Part shown: positions 36,303 through 43,355 of the stretch, one piece after another
How positions within the stretch are numbered: the first letter of the stretch is position 1
How the letters are laid out: every line of letters begins with the position of its first letter
DNA from: JAEZHK01 sp040768845
GTDB taxonomy: Bacteria > Bacillota > Clostridia > Christensenellales > Aristaeellaceae
DNA: 64,000 bases
Direction: 5' to 3'
NCBI GenBank assembly: GCA_040768845.1
Contig: JAXGME010000007.1
Coordinates: forward strand, 220,964 to 284,963
Translations under genes and position numbers: made by a program
Notes under the pieces: model-generated
Databases searched by the model: none
Told to the model about the DNA's origin: nothing
What the model saw: the letters and a program-made list of their open reading frames with translations, nothing else

Positions 36303-36710
36303 CTATGGGTGGGCCGACTCCAGCCACCCCATGCGGTACGCGCAGACGTGATCGGCGGAATCGCCGAGGATGAACGCCGCCTCGCGGGCGGAAAAGCGGC
36401 AAAAGCAGGTCAGCACCACGGCAGCCCTCTCGAGGGGCGAAAGCCCGGCAAGGCGCCCGCCTGCCGGCGCGCCGTCCGCCCGGCCCGCCGCGGCGTAGCG
36501 CTCGCTTTGGCTCAGCCTGAAGGCCGCCCGGAACGCATCCGCTTCCAGCGCCCCGGCGTCGCCCCGGCCGGAATCCTGCCGATAGCAGGCGACAAAAGCC
36601 TCCTTCAGAATTTCCGAGGCGGCACTCCGGCTCCCCGTTTGCAAAAGCGCAAACCGATAGAGCCTCTGCTCGTGTTTTTCGGCCGCCTCGATAAACTGTT
36701 CCCGACGCAA
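36303..36710 (-). CDS. Degenerate sigma-70-like protein
   Basis: A 135-residue protein. The N-terminal part (RLYRFALLQTGSRSAASEILKEAF) resembles region 2 of ECF sigma factors and the C-terminal part (LSPLERAAVVLTCFCRFSAREAAFILG) resembles region 4, but the typical DAVQETFL and promoter-contact sequences are poorly kept. No anti-sigma gene is adjacent. It may be an ECF relative or a decayed copy. Convergent with the BtuD-like gene. Confidence 0.55.
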   Translation of the reverse strand: MRREQFIEAAEKHEQRLYRFALLQTGSRSAASEILKEAFVACYRQDSGRGDAGALEADAFRAAFRLSQSERYAAAGRADGAPAGGRLAGLSPLERAAVVLTCFCRFSAREAAFILGDSADHVCAYRMGWLESAHP

Positions 36711-37014
36711 GTTGACGCCCTCCGTTCACGCCCCGCGGGCGGTGTCTTTCCTCCGTAACCGGCAGATTCCGGGCGCAAAGACCGAAATCGCCTGTCGTCC
36801 TATTAAAAAAGACACCGGATGAGGCCCAAAAGCAACAAACAACCAAAAAATTAATATTGGATTTGATTGCCGCCCAATCCGCGATCAGCCGCAAAGCCCG
36901 CCCCGACTTTCGCGCTGCTTTGTAAAAAGACGGATGCTTACTGAAACAGTTTGCCAGAAAAACCCGTCCAATCAGCGGAATCCTTTATAACAAGCGGTTT
37001 GGGAGGCGAAGCGC
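36711..37014. other. Intergenic region
   Basis: Divergent spacer between the sigma-like gene and the GGADGPT-protein gene, with AT-rich patches near 36800-36860 that may carry promoters. GGGAGGCG before 37015 is a ribosome binding site. No other structure is seen. Confidence 0.4.
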
Positions 37015-38127
37015 ATGACAACCCTTCGGATGCGGGGAGCCGCGGCGGCCCTGGCGCTGGCATGGATGCTGGTCTGGGCGGTTTGGGGATCGGCCGCTGC
37101 GCAGGCGGCCTCCGCCGCCATCATTGGCGGCGCGGACGGGCCTACGGCCATCTTTGTCGCGGGCGGAGCACTGACGGAGGTGATCGAGGCGCATCTGCCC
37201 TGGTACGCCTTCGGCCCCATGGATGAAGCGACCCAGCGCGCCGCCGCGGCGCAGTTGGGCGCCGTCGCTGAGGATTACGTATTCACCGGCCGGGTGAGCC
37301 TGGACGGCGAGTACGGCTACATCGCGGGCACGCTGAAGCCGGGCCGCAATCCGGCGTCGGCGGCGGACCCCTTGCCGGATGGCACCCGCGTGTTTTGGGA
37401 CGCCGGGACGCCGGACGCGATGATCCTCGTGCCCGGCGCCTACGTGCGGGAACGGGGGTTCGGAACGGAGTATTCCGAGCTTTACGCCCGCATCACCTCC
37501 GGAGACCTCGCGTCGCTCGCAGACGCCACCCGGCGGGGCGTCACCGTGTGCGCGCCGCCCGCACCCTATCTCAGCGTGTACATGCTGAAAGGCGGTCAGT
37601 ACCGGTACGAATACATCTCCCTGACGGAAGCGGATCTGAAAAGCGCCGCCGCCGACGGGTACACCTTCAAACCCGAAGCGATCGGCGACGCGATGAGGCT
37701 GGTGACCAGCGACGCCGAGGACGCGGACAGCGAACCTTCCATCCCCGCCTCGCTGTACGCGATGGCGGCAAAGCGGTGCGGCTTTACCGTCGCCTCGCCC
37801 AAGGATATCGGCACCATCGTCCGGGCGGAGATGACCTTTGCCCCTCGAGAGGGCGCTCCCCTCGCCCAGGTGGTGGAGGACAAAAAGTCGCTCAAGGATC
37901 TGGCATCCCTCCTGAAGCGCGCGAAGAAGACGGGCCTTGGCAACTGCCCCTTCGACGCCGTTCTGACGATGATCATGAAGGACGGGCGCCTGGTGACGGT
38001 GCAGAAGGCCACCGACAGCTGCGGCACGATGGTGTTCGGAAGCGCCATGTGCTATCAAATCTCCGACAAGGACAACGCCCGCTTCTGGAAGATCTTCCCG
38101 GAGATCCGCTCGGCCCTTGCACGGTAG
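37015..38127 (+). CDS. Secreted protein with an N-terminal GGADGPTAIF motif
   Basis: A 370-residue protein exported by a signal peptide (cleavage likely after AAQA, about residue 31). The first residues of the mature protein contain IIGGADGPTAIFVAG (36-50). GGADGPTAI is the conserved Na+-site motif of the membrane beta subunit of sodium-pumping decarboxylases (OadB region IIIa, Asp203), yet nothing else here resembles that subunit. The remaining 300 residues form a soluble, apparently two-part domain with four Cys (TVCAPP, KRCGF, GNCPF, DSCGT); no family recognised. A strong terminator follows, so it is monocistronic. Confidence 0.75.
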   Translation: MTTLRMRGAAAALALAWMLVWAVWGSAAAQAASAAIIGGADGPTAIFVAGGALTEVIEAHLPWYAFGPMDEATQRAAAAQLGAVAEDYVFTGRVSLDGEYGYIAGTLKPGRNPASAADPLPDGTRVFWDAGTPDAMILVPGAYVRERGFGTEYSELYARITSGDLASLADATRRGVTVCAPPAPYLSVYMLKGGQYRYEYISLTEADLKSAAADGYTFKPEAIGDAMRLVTSDAEDADSEPSIPASLYAMAAKRCGFTVASPKDIGTIVRAEMTFAPREGAPLAQVVEDKKSLKDLASLLKRAKKTGLGNCPFDAVLTMIMKDGRLVTVQKATDSCGTMVFGSAMCYQISDKDNARFWKIFPEIRSALAR

Positions 38128-38148
38128 CGCGCCCCGGGATACAGATAA

Positions 38149-38196
38149 GGGCCCTCCGCCCAAAACCGGCCGGTTTGGGGCGGAGGGCCCGATTTT
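38149..38196 (+). terminator. Strong terminator
   Basis: A 21-bp stem, GGGCCCTCCGCCC followed by AAAACCGG, pairs with its complement ending at 38190 with one mismatch, then GATTTTC. It separates the plus-strand gene from the convergent reductase gene and may serve both. Confidence 0.75.
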
Positions 38197-38230
38197 CATG
38201 CTTTCCGCGGCGGGATCGCCGGGAATGGGG

Positions 38231-39979
38231 CTACTGCTGCGCGACCGCCTCGGCGGCGTCCCTGCCGGCGATGCGTCCCATGGCCATGTAGGACTGAATC
38301 GCGGAGCCGGAGCAGGGGTATTCGCGGTAGAAGATTTCGCCGTTGGCCACTTCGCCCGCGGCGTACAGGCCGGGGATGGCGCTGCCCGAGGCGTCCAGCA
38401 CCTTGCAGGTTTCGTCGATCTTGGGCCCGCCGAAGGAACCGGAATTGGCGTTGAACTTGTTGGCGACGGCGTAGAACGGCGCGGTGTCCACCGGCGTCAG
38501 CTTGTCGGCGGCCTTTCCAAAGGCTTCGTCGACACCCTTGGCGCAGGCTTCGTTGTAGGCATCGATGGTGGCCTTCAGCACCGCCGCTTCGCACCCCATC
38601 TGCTCGGCCAGGCCCTCAATCGTATCGGCCTTGACAACCGCGCCCGCCTCGATGCCCGCTTCCAGCGCCGCGCCGGCCTCGACGGCCTTGGCGTCCGCGA
38701 TGGTGTAGTACATCACGCCGGGCTGGTCCAGCATCAGGCGGCTGCGGCGGAACCAGTAGCTGGACTCGTCCATGAAGCGCTCGCCGTCGGCGTTTACGTA
38801 GAGGTAAATGCCGTAGGGGTCAAATTCCTGAGTCACCTTGGAATAGTAGTCGAGGGAGAGGACGATGCCGCTGTCCCCCGCGACGATGGGGCTGCCCAGT
38901 TCCCGCGCCCAGAGAAGGCCGTCGCCGGCATGGGCGTCGCCCATCTGGGAGCCGAGGCCGCCGAGGGACGGGGAATACTCCGCCATCAGTTCGGCGTTGT
39001 TCTCGTAGCCGCCGGTGGCCAGGATCACGCGGCCCGCCTTGACGCTCAGCGCGCCGCCGGTGGCGGTGGTGCCCGTGACGCCCGTGACCGCGCCGTCCTC
39101 AACGATCAGGCCCGTGGCCGGGCTGTTCACCAGGATGGTCACGCCCTTCGCCTCCGCGGAAGCGGTCAGGGGCTCGGTAAAGCCGGTGCCGCCGCCGTTG
39201 GCGGCCTTGTGGGTGCGCTTGGGGTTCTGCCAGGGCATGGCGGTGGGCGTCTGGAGGGTATCCATGAACGCCACGCCGTTGTCCTTCATCCACAGGATGT
39301 TCGCCGGCGCCATTTCCGCGATGGCGCGGACCATCTTCTCATTGATCTTGCCTTCGCCCTTCTCCACCCAATAGTCGGCGAGGGCTTCCCAACTGTCCTC
39401 GATGCCTTCGTCCGCCTGCATCTGGGTGCCCGCGGCCAGGCATTCGCCGCCACTGAGGGCGCTGGCGCCGCCGGTGGCCGCCTTCTTCTCCAGCAGGATG
39501 ACGCTGGCGCCGGCGTCCGCCGCCTCGATGGCCGCCGAAAGGCCCGCGATGCCGCCGCCCACGACGACGACGTCGGCCTCAAGACTGGCGTCCTCCGCCG
39601 TCACCTCGACGGCCGTCTTCAGCGCTTCCGGATCTCCGCCCGCCTGCGTCACCGCGTCCGCGACGGCCGTCAGAATGGCGCCGGACGTGATGGTCGCGCC
39701 GGACACCGCGTCCACCCCCAGGGACTGGTGTTCCACGATCGCGGCGGGAATCTGCTCGATCGCCGGGTCGGAAACGCCGGGGGTTTCCGAGTGTTCGGTC
39801 ACCACGACGGATTCAATCGCGCTGTCCGAGAATGTGACTTCCACCTTGACGTCGCCGCCGATTCCGGGGGCGGATGCGGCATAGGTCCCGGCCGTGTAGG
39901 CCGCGGCCATCGCGGACGCGGAACATGCCATCATGGCTACCAGGATAAGGCACAGGAGTCCGGCAAACTTTTGCCTCAT
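38231..39979 (-). CDS. Exported FMN/FAD reductase (fumarate/urocanate reductase-like)
   Basis: A 582-residue protein with a signal peptide (1-26), an FMN_bind domain (27-110) with VSGATITS (SGAT at 93-96, for covalent FMN), and an FAD_binding_2 domain starting with VVVVGGGIAGLSAA (about 137-150). HAGDGLLWARELG and GLYAAGEV are flavin-contact segments of the fumarate reductase/urocanate reductase group, and ERFMDESSYWFRRSR holds an Arg where the family has its catalytic Arg. It would reduce an external double bond with electrons from the membrane. A cytochrome domain is absent. The ATG at 39977-39979 follows GGAGGTG. The substrate may not be fumarate. Confidence 0.87.
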   Translation of the reverse strand: MRQKFAGLLCLILVAMMACSASAMAAAYTAGTYAASAPGIGGDVKVEVTFSDSAIESVVVTEHSETPGVSDPAIEQIPAAIVEHQSLGVDAVSGATITSGAILTAVADAVTQAGGDPEALKTAVEVTAEDASLEADVVVVGGGIAGLSAAIEAADAGASVILLEKKAATGGASALSGGECLAAGTQMQADEGIEDSWEALADYWVEKGEGKINEKMVRAIAEMAPANILWMKDNGVAFMDTLQTPTAMPWQNPKRTHKAANGGGTGFTEPLTASAEAKGVTILVNSPATGLIVEDGAVTGVTGTTATGGALSVKAGRVILATGGYENNAELMAEYSPSLGGLGSQMGDAHAGDGLLWARELGSPIVAGDSGIVLSLDYYSKVTQEFDPYGIYLYVNADGERFMDESSYWFRRSRLMLDQPGVMYYTIADAKAVEAGAALEAGIEAGAVVKADTIEGLAEQMGCEAAVLKATIDAYNEACAKGVDEAFGKAADKLTPVDTAPFYAVANKFNANSGSFGGPKIDETCKVLDASGSAIPGLYAAGEVANGEIFYREYPCSGSAIQSYMAMGRIAGRDAAEAVAQQ

Positions 39980-40002
39980 ATGGATTTGCACCTCCAAAGG
40001 GT

Positions 40003-40031
40003 ATTATATCGATATGGAATCGCTTCCATAT
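40003..40031 (-). promoter_or_regulatory. Promoter and operator dyad of the reductase gene
   Basis: Minus-strand TATAAT lies at 40003-40008. ATATGGAA-TCGC-TTCCATAT (40012-40031) is a perfect inverted repeat covering the region upstream of it, where a regulator would block or assist polymerase. Confidence 0.55.
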
Positions 40032-40103
40032 GGCGATATCGCGCCTAGTGGTTCGCCCACTACAGAATCTGCGCTTCCGTCGGTTCTTAGATTTCGTGGA
40101 CTA

Positions 40104-40691
40104 CTAGCGAGACAGGCAGTCGATCACCGTCTGCTCGCACAGGGCCCATATCCGCTCGTTTTCCAACAGCTCCGGATTCTTCAGGACGTACTGGTAGTAC
40201 GCGCCCGCGATCCCGAAGAACACCTCGCCCAGCAGCACCGGGTCCAGGTTCTTCAGTTCGCCGTCCTCGATCCCCTTCCGGATCACCGGGTCCACCCGGT
40301 CAAAATGCTTCTGCTGCCAGTAGTGGGTGCCAAACTCGGGGTCGCCCGCCGTGGACAGGTACAGCCCGTCCACCCGGGCCTCCCGGGGGTGCTCCAGCGC
40401 CCAGCGCACGGCGTTTTTCATGCGGCGGCACAGTTTGGCCACCGCGCCCTCCGCCTGATCCAGCCCCGCCTCGCAGGCCGCCACGTTCATGTCGTGGCAG
40501 TAAAGAAACGTCTGCCGGACGAGGTCCTCCTTGGAAGAAAAATATAGGTACAGCGTTCCCTTGGCGACATTCGCCCGGGCGGTAATCTCCGCGATGCTGG
40601 CGTCCGCAAAACCCTTCTCGGCAAAGAGCTCCACGGCCACGCGGAGGATCAGCGCGCGCTTGTCGTTTGACACTTCAATCAGGCCCCTCAT
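40104..40691 (-). CDS. TetR/AcrR-family transcriptional regulator
   Basis: A 195-residue regulator. Residues 8-55 hold the TetR helix-turn-helix (ILRVAVELFAEKGFADASIAEITARANVAKG in consecutive helices, then TLYLYFSSKEDLV). The C-terminal ligand domain is unassigned. A perfect 20-bp palindrome lies just upstream of the start and is likely its own operator. It sits between the reductase gene and the divergent BceR-type gene and could control either; the shared strand favours the reductase. Confidence 0.88.
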   Translation of the reverse strand: MRGLIEVSNDKRALILRVAVELFAEKGFADASIAEITARANVAKGTLYLYFSSKEDLVRQTFLYCHDMNVAACEAGLDQAEGAVAKLCRRMKNAVRWALEHPREARVDGLYLSTAGDPEFGTHYWQQKHFDRVDPVIRKGIEDGELKNLDPVLLGEVFFGIAGAYYQYVLKNPELLENERIWALCEQTVIDCLSR

Positions 40692-40697
40692 CCGGAT

Positions 40698-40717
40698 ATG
40701 ACTGACCGGTCAGTCAT
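40698..40717. promoter_or_regulatory. TetR operator palindrome
   Basis: ATGACTGACCGGTCAGTCAT is a perfect 20-bp palindrome seven bases upstream of the tetR start. TGACYGRCCGGTCA-like sites are typical of TetR/AcrR proteins. Confidence 0.8.
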
Positions 40718-40813
40718 CCCCAGGGAAGCATACCACAGGTTTCGCGTTTTTGTCAACGGCGCGTCAAGACCGTCCGTTGCGCGTTGTGGTATAATGGTCA
40801 AAAGGAGGCGCCT

Positions 40814-41485
40814 ATGTACCGGATTCTGATCGTGGAGGATGACGCCGTGATTGCCGGGGCGGTTGCGCGGCACATCGGCTCCTGGGGTTTTGAGGCGAAA
40901 GTTGCGGCCGACTTCCGGAACATCCTCTCGGAATTCGGCGCGTTTGACCCGCACCTGGTCCTGATGGACATTGCGCTGCCGTTTTTCAGCGGCTACCACT
41001 GGTGCCAGGAGATACGCAAAATCTCGAAGGTCCCGATTTTGTTTTTGTCCAGCGCGTCGGACAACATGAACATCGTGATGGCCGTTTCGATGGGCGGGGA
41101 CGATTTTCTCTCCAAGCCCTTTGACCTGGCGGTGCTGACGGCGAAGATTCAGGCCGCGCTGAGGAGGGCGTACGACTTCGCGGGCAAAAGCGAGGTCATC
41201 GAGCACCGGGGCGCGCTTTTGAACGTCGGGGAGGCGACGCTCTTTTACGGGGGCGAGCGCATTGAGCTGACCCGCAACGAGCACCGCATCCTGCTGACGC
41301 TTTTGGGCGCGCGGGGGCAGGTGGTATCGCGGGACGCGCTGATCGAGCGCCTCTGGGAGACCGACAGCTTCGTGGATGAAAACACCCTCTCGGTCAACGT
41401 GGCTCGGCTGAGAAAAAAGCTGGGCGCGGCGGGGCTCGACGGGTTTGTCAAGACCCGGAAGGGCCTGGGATACATCGTCGAATAG
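40814..41485 (+). CDS. bceR: OmpR-family response regulator (BceR-like)
   Basis: A 223-residue regulator: a receiver domain with ILIVEDD at the start, the phosphorylated Asp in HLVLMDIALPF and the conserved Lys in FLSKPFD, followed by a winged helix (about 125-223, ending in KTRKGLGYIVE). AAAGGAGG precedes the ATG. The sensor kinase follows after 12 bp and the ABC pair after that, the order of BceRSAB peptide-antibiotic detoxification modules. Confidence 0.92.
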   Translation: MYRILIVEDDAVIAGAVARHIGSWGFEAKVAADFRNILSEFGAFDPHLVLMDIALPFFSGYHWCQEIRKISKVPILFLSSASDNMNIVMAVSMGGDDFLSKPFDLAVLTAKIQAALRRAYDFAGKSEVIEHRGALLNVGEATLFYGGERIELTRNEHRILLTLLGARGQVVSRDALIERLWETDSFVDENTLSVNVARLRKKLGAAGLDGFVKTRKGLGYIVE

Positions 41486-41497
41486 CGGGAGGATCGC

Positions 41498-42475
41498 ATG
41501 ATTTCCTACCTGAAGGCGCGCCAGCGGGGATTCTGGCTTCTGATGGTCACGGCGCTGATCTTCATCAGCGTGTTCGCGCTCTACGGCCTGCCGTGGCAGG
41601 CCGCGCTGTACGGCGGCGCGGTGGCAGGCCTGGCGCTCCTCGCGGCGATCTGCGCGGACTACGCGCGCTACCGCGGGCGGCGCGCCCAGCTGCACCAGGC
41701 GCTCGGGGAGATTACGCTGACGCTCGACGCCCTGCCGCCGCCCCTGGACGGCCTGGAGGCGGAATACCAGGCGCTCATCCGCGCGCTGTTTGACGCCCGG
41801 CAGCGCGAGATGGGCGAGGCCGGCCGGCGCTACCGCGCGCTGACCGAATACTTTGCCCGTTGGGCCCACGAGGTCAAGACGCCAATTGCCGGGATGCGGC
41901 TGGTCCTGGAGGAACCCGCGCCGGAAAAGCGGCTCATCCGGGAAGAGCTGTTTCAGATCGAGCAGTACGTGGGCATGGCGCTGGCGTTTTTGCAGCTCGG
42001 CGGCGATTCCACCGACTTCGTGCTGAAAAACTGCCCCCTCGACCCGATCATCCGGCAGGCTGTTCGAAAATTCGCGCCCCAGTTCATCCGCAAAAAGCTG
42101 CGCCTCGTGTACGAGCCGGTCGGCCGGTCGGCGCTGACCGACGAAAAGTGGCTCTCCTTCGTGCTGGAGCAGGTGCTCTCCAACGCGATCAAGTATACCA
42201 GCGAGGGCGGCGTCACCATCCGCCTGGACGAACCCCTCACCCTCGTCGTCGAGGATACCGGCATCGGCGTCGCGCCGGAGGATCTGCCCCGCATCTTTGA
42301 GCGCGGCTACACCGGCCTGAACGGGCGCGCGGACAAGAGCGCCACCGGCATCGGGCTGTACCTGTGCCGCGCGGTGATGCGCAAGCTGGGCCATGAGATC
42401 GCCGCCGAGTCCGAACCGGGGCGGGGCACCCGCATCCGCCTCATGCTCGAGGCCGCGAAGCTGGAAGTCGAATGA
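41498..42475 (+). CDS. bceS: Intramembrane-sensing histidine kinase (BceS-like)
   Basis: A 325-residue kinase with two helices in the first 55 residues and almost no extracellular loop, as in BceS, where the stimulus comes from the ABC transporter. The phosphorylated His lies in WAHEVKTP, the N box is QVLSNAIKYT and the G boxes are VEDTGIGV and KSATGIGLYLC. It would phosphorylate the adjacent regulator when the transporter works on a peptide antibiotic. Confidence 0.92.
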   Translation: MISYLKARQRGFWLLMVTALIFISVFALYGLPWQAALYGGAVAGLALLAAICADYARYRGRRAQLHQALGEITLTLDALPPPLDGLEAEYQALIRALFDARQREMGEAGRRYRALTEYFARWAHEVKTPIAGMRLVLEEPAPEKRLIREELFQIEQYVGMALAFLQLGGDSTDFVLKNCPLDPIIRQAVRKFAPQFIRKKLRLVYEPVGRSALTDEKWLSFVLEQVLSNAIKYTSEGGVTIRLDEPLTLVVEDTGIGVAPEDLPRIFERGYTGLNGRADKSATGIGLYLCRAVMRKLGHEIAAESEPGRGTRIRLMLEAAKLEVE

Positions 42476-42490
42476 CGCCGTATCTTTCAA

Positions 42491-42558
42491 AACTGTAAGA
42501 CTGGGTGCGGAACTGTAAGCCAAATCGATGGCGCCGAGGCGCCCAAAAAAGGTACAAT
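42491..42558 (+). promoter_or_regulatory. Response-regulator direct repeats and promoter of bceAB
   Basis: AACTGTAAG occurs at 42491-42499 and again at 42511-42519, 20 bp (two helical turns) apart. TACAAT at 42553-42558 is a good -10 without a matching -35, as expected for an activated promoter. Confidence 0.6.
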
Positions 42559-42590
42559 CATCCCGAAAAAGACATTCGGGAGGAAACAGC

Positions 42591-43355
42591 ATGGCAATAT
42601 TGGAAGTTGAAAACCTCAAAAAAGTGTACTCGACGCGCTTTGGCGGTCAAAAGGTTCAGGCGCTCAAAAGCGTCACGTTTTCGGTGGAAAAGGGCGAATT
42701 TGTGGCGATCATGGGCGAATCCGGCTCCGGCAAGACGACGCTTCTGAACCTGTTGGCGGCCTTTGACCGCCCCACCGGCGGCGATGTGGTGCTCGCGGGT
42801 CGGGGCCTCGGCGCCATTTCGGAGAGCGATGTCGCCGCGTTCCGGCGGGACAACCTGGGTTTTGTGTTCCAGGATTTCAACCTTCTGGATACCTTCTCGA
42901 TCCAGGACAACATCTTTCTCCCTTTGGTGCTGGCGGGCGAGCCCTACGCCCGGATGCGCGAGCGGATGCTGCCCATCGCCGCCAGGCTGGGCATTTCCGA
43001 CATTCTGGAAAAATACCCCTACGAGGTTTCCGGCGGGCAGAAACAGCGCGCGGCGGTGGCCCGGGCGCTGATCACGGGCCCAATGCTGGTGCTGGCGGAC
43101 GAGCCCACCGGCGCGCTTGATTCCAAGGCCACCGACGAGCTTTTGCGCCTTTTTTCCGACATCAACGCGGGCGGGCAGACCATTTTGATGGTCACCCACT
43201 CCACCAAGAGCGCCAGCCACGCAGGGCGCGTGCTGTTCATCAAGGACGGCGAGGTCTTTCACCAGCTCTACCGCGGCGGCGCGAACAACGAGGAGATGTA
43301 CCAGAAGATTTCCGATACGCTGACCCTGATGGCGACCGGGGGTGAGCGCCTGTGA
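42591..43355 (+). CDS. bceA: ABC transporter ATP-binding protein (BceA-like)
   Basis: A 254-residue ATPase: Walker A GESGSGKTT, signature VSGGQKQRAAVAR, Walker B LVLADEPTGALDS and switch His in VTHSTKSA. The frame is open upstream but the ATG at 42591 matches the family start. Its stop overlaps the GTG of the permease by four bases. It powers removal of peptide antibiotics from their lipid targets. Confidence 0.94.
   Translation: MAILEVENLKKVYSTRFGGQKVQALKSVTFSVEKGEFVAIMGESGSGKTTLLNLLAAFDRPTGGDVVLAGRGLGAISESDVAAFRRDNLGFVFQDFNLLDTFSIQDNIFLPLVLAGEPYARMRERMLPIAARLGISDILEKYPYEVSGGQKQRAAVARALITGPMLVLADEPTGALDSKATDELLRLFSDINAGGQTILMVTHSTKSASHAGRVLFIKDGEVFHQLYRGGANNEEMYQKISDTLTLMATGGERL

Noticed and set aside
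37015..38127. Reading the GGADGPT protein as a truncated sodium-pumping decarboxylase beta subunit
   Set aside because: Only the short motif matches; there is a signal peptide instead of the multi-helix membrane domain.
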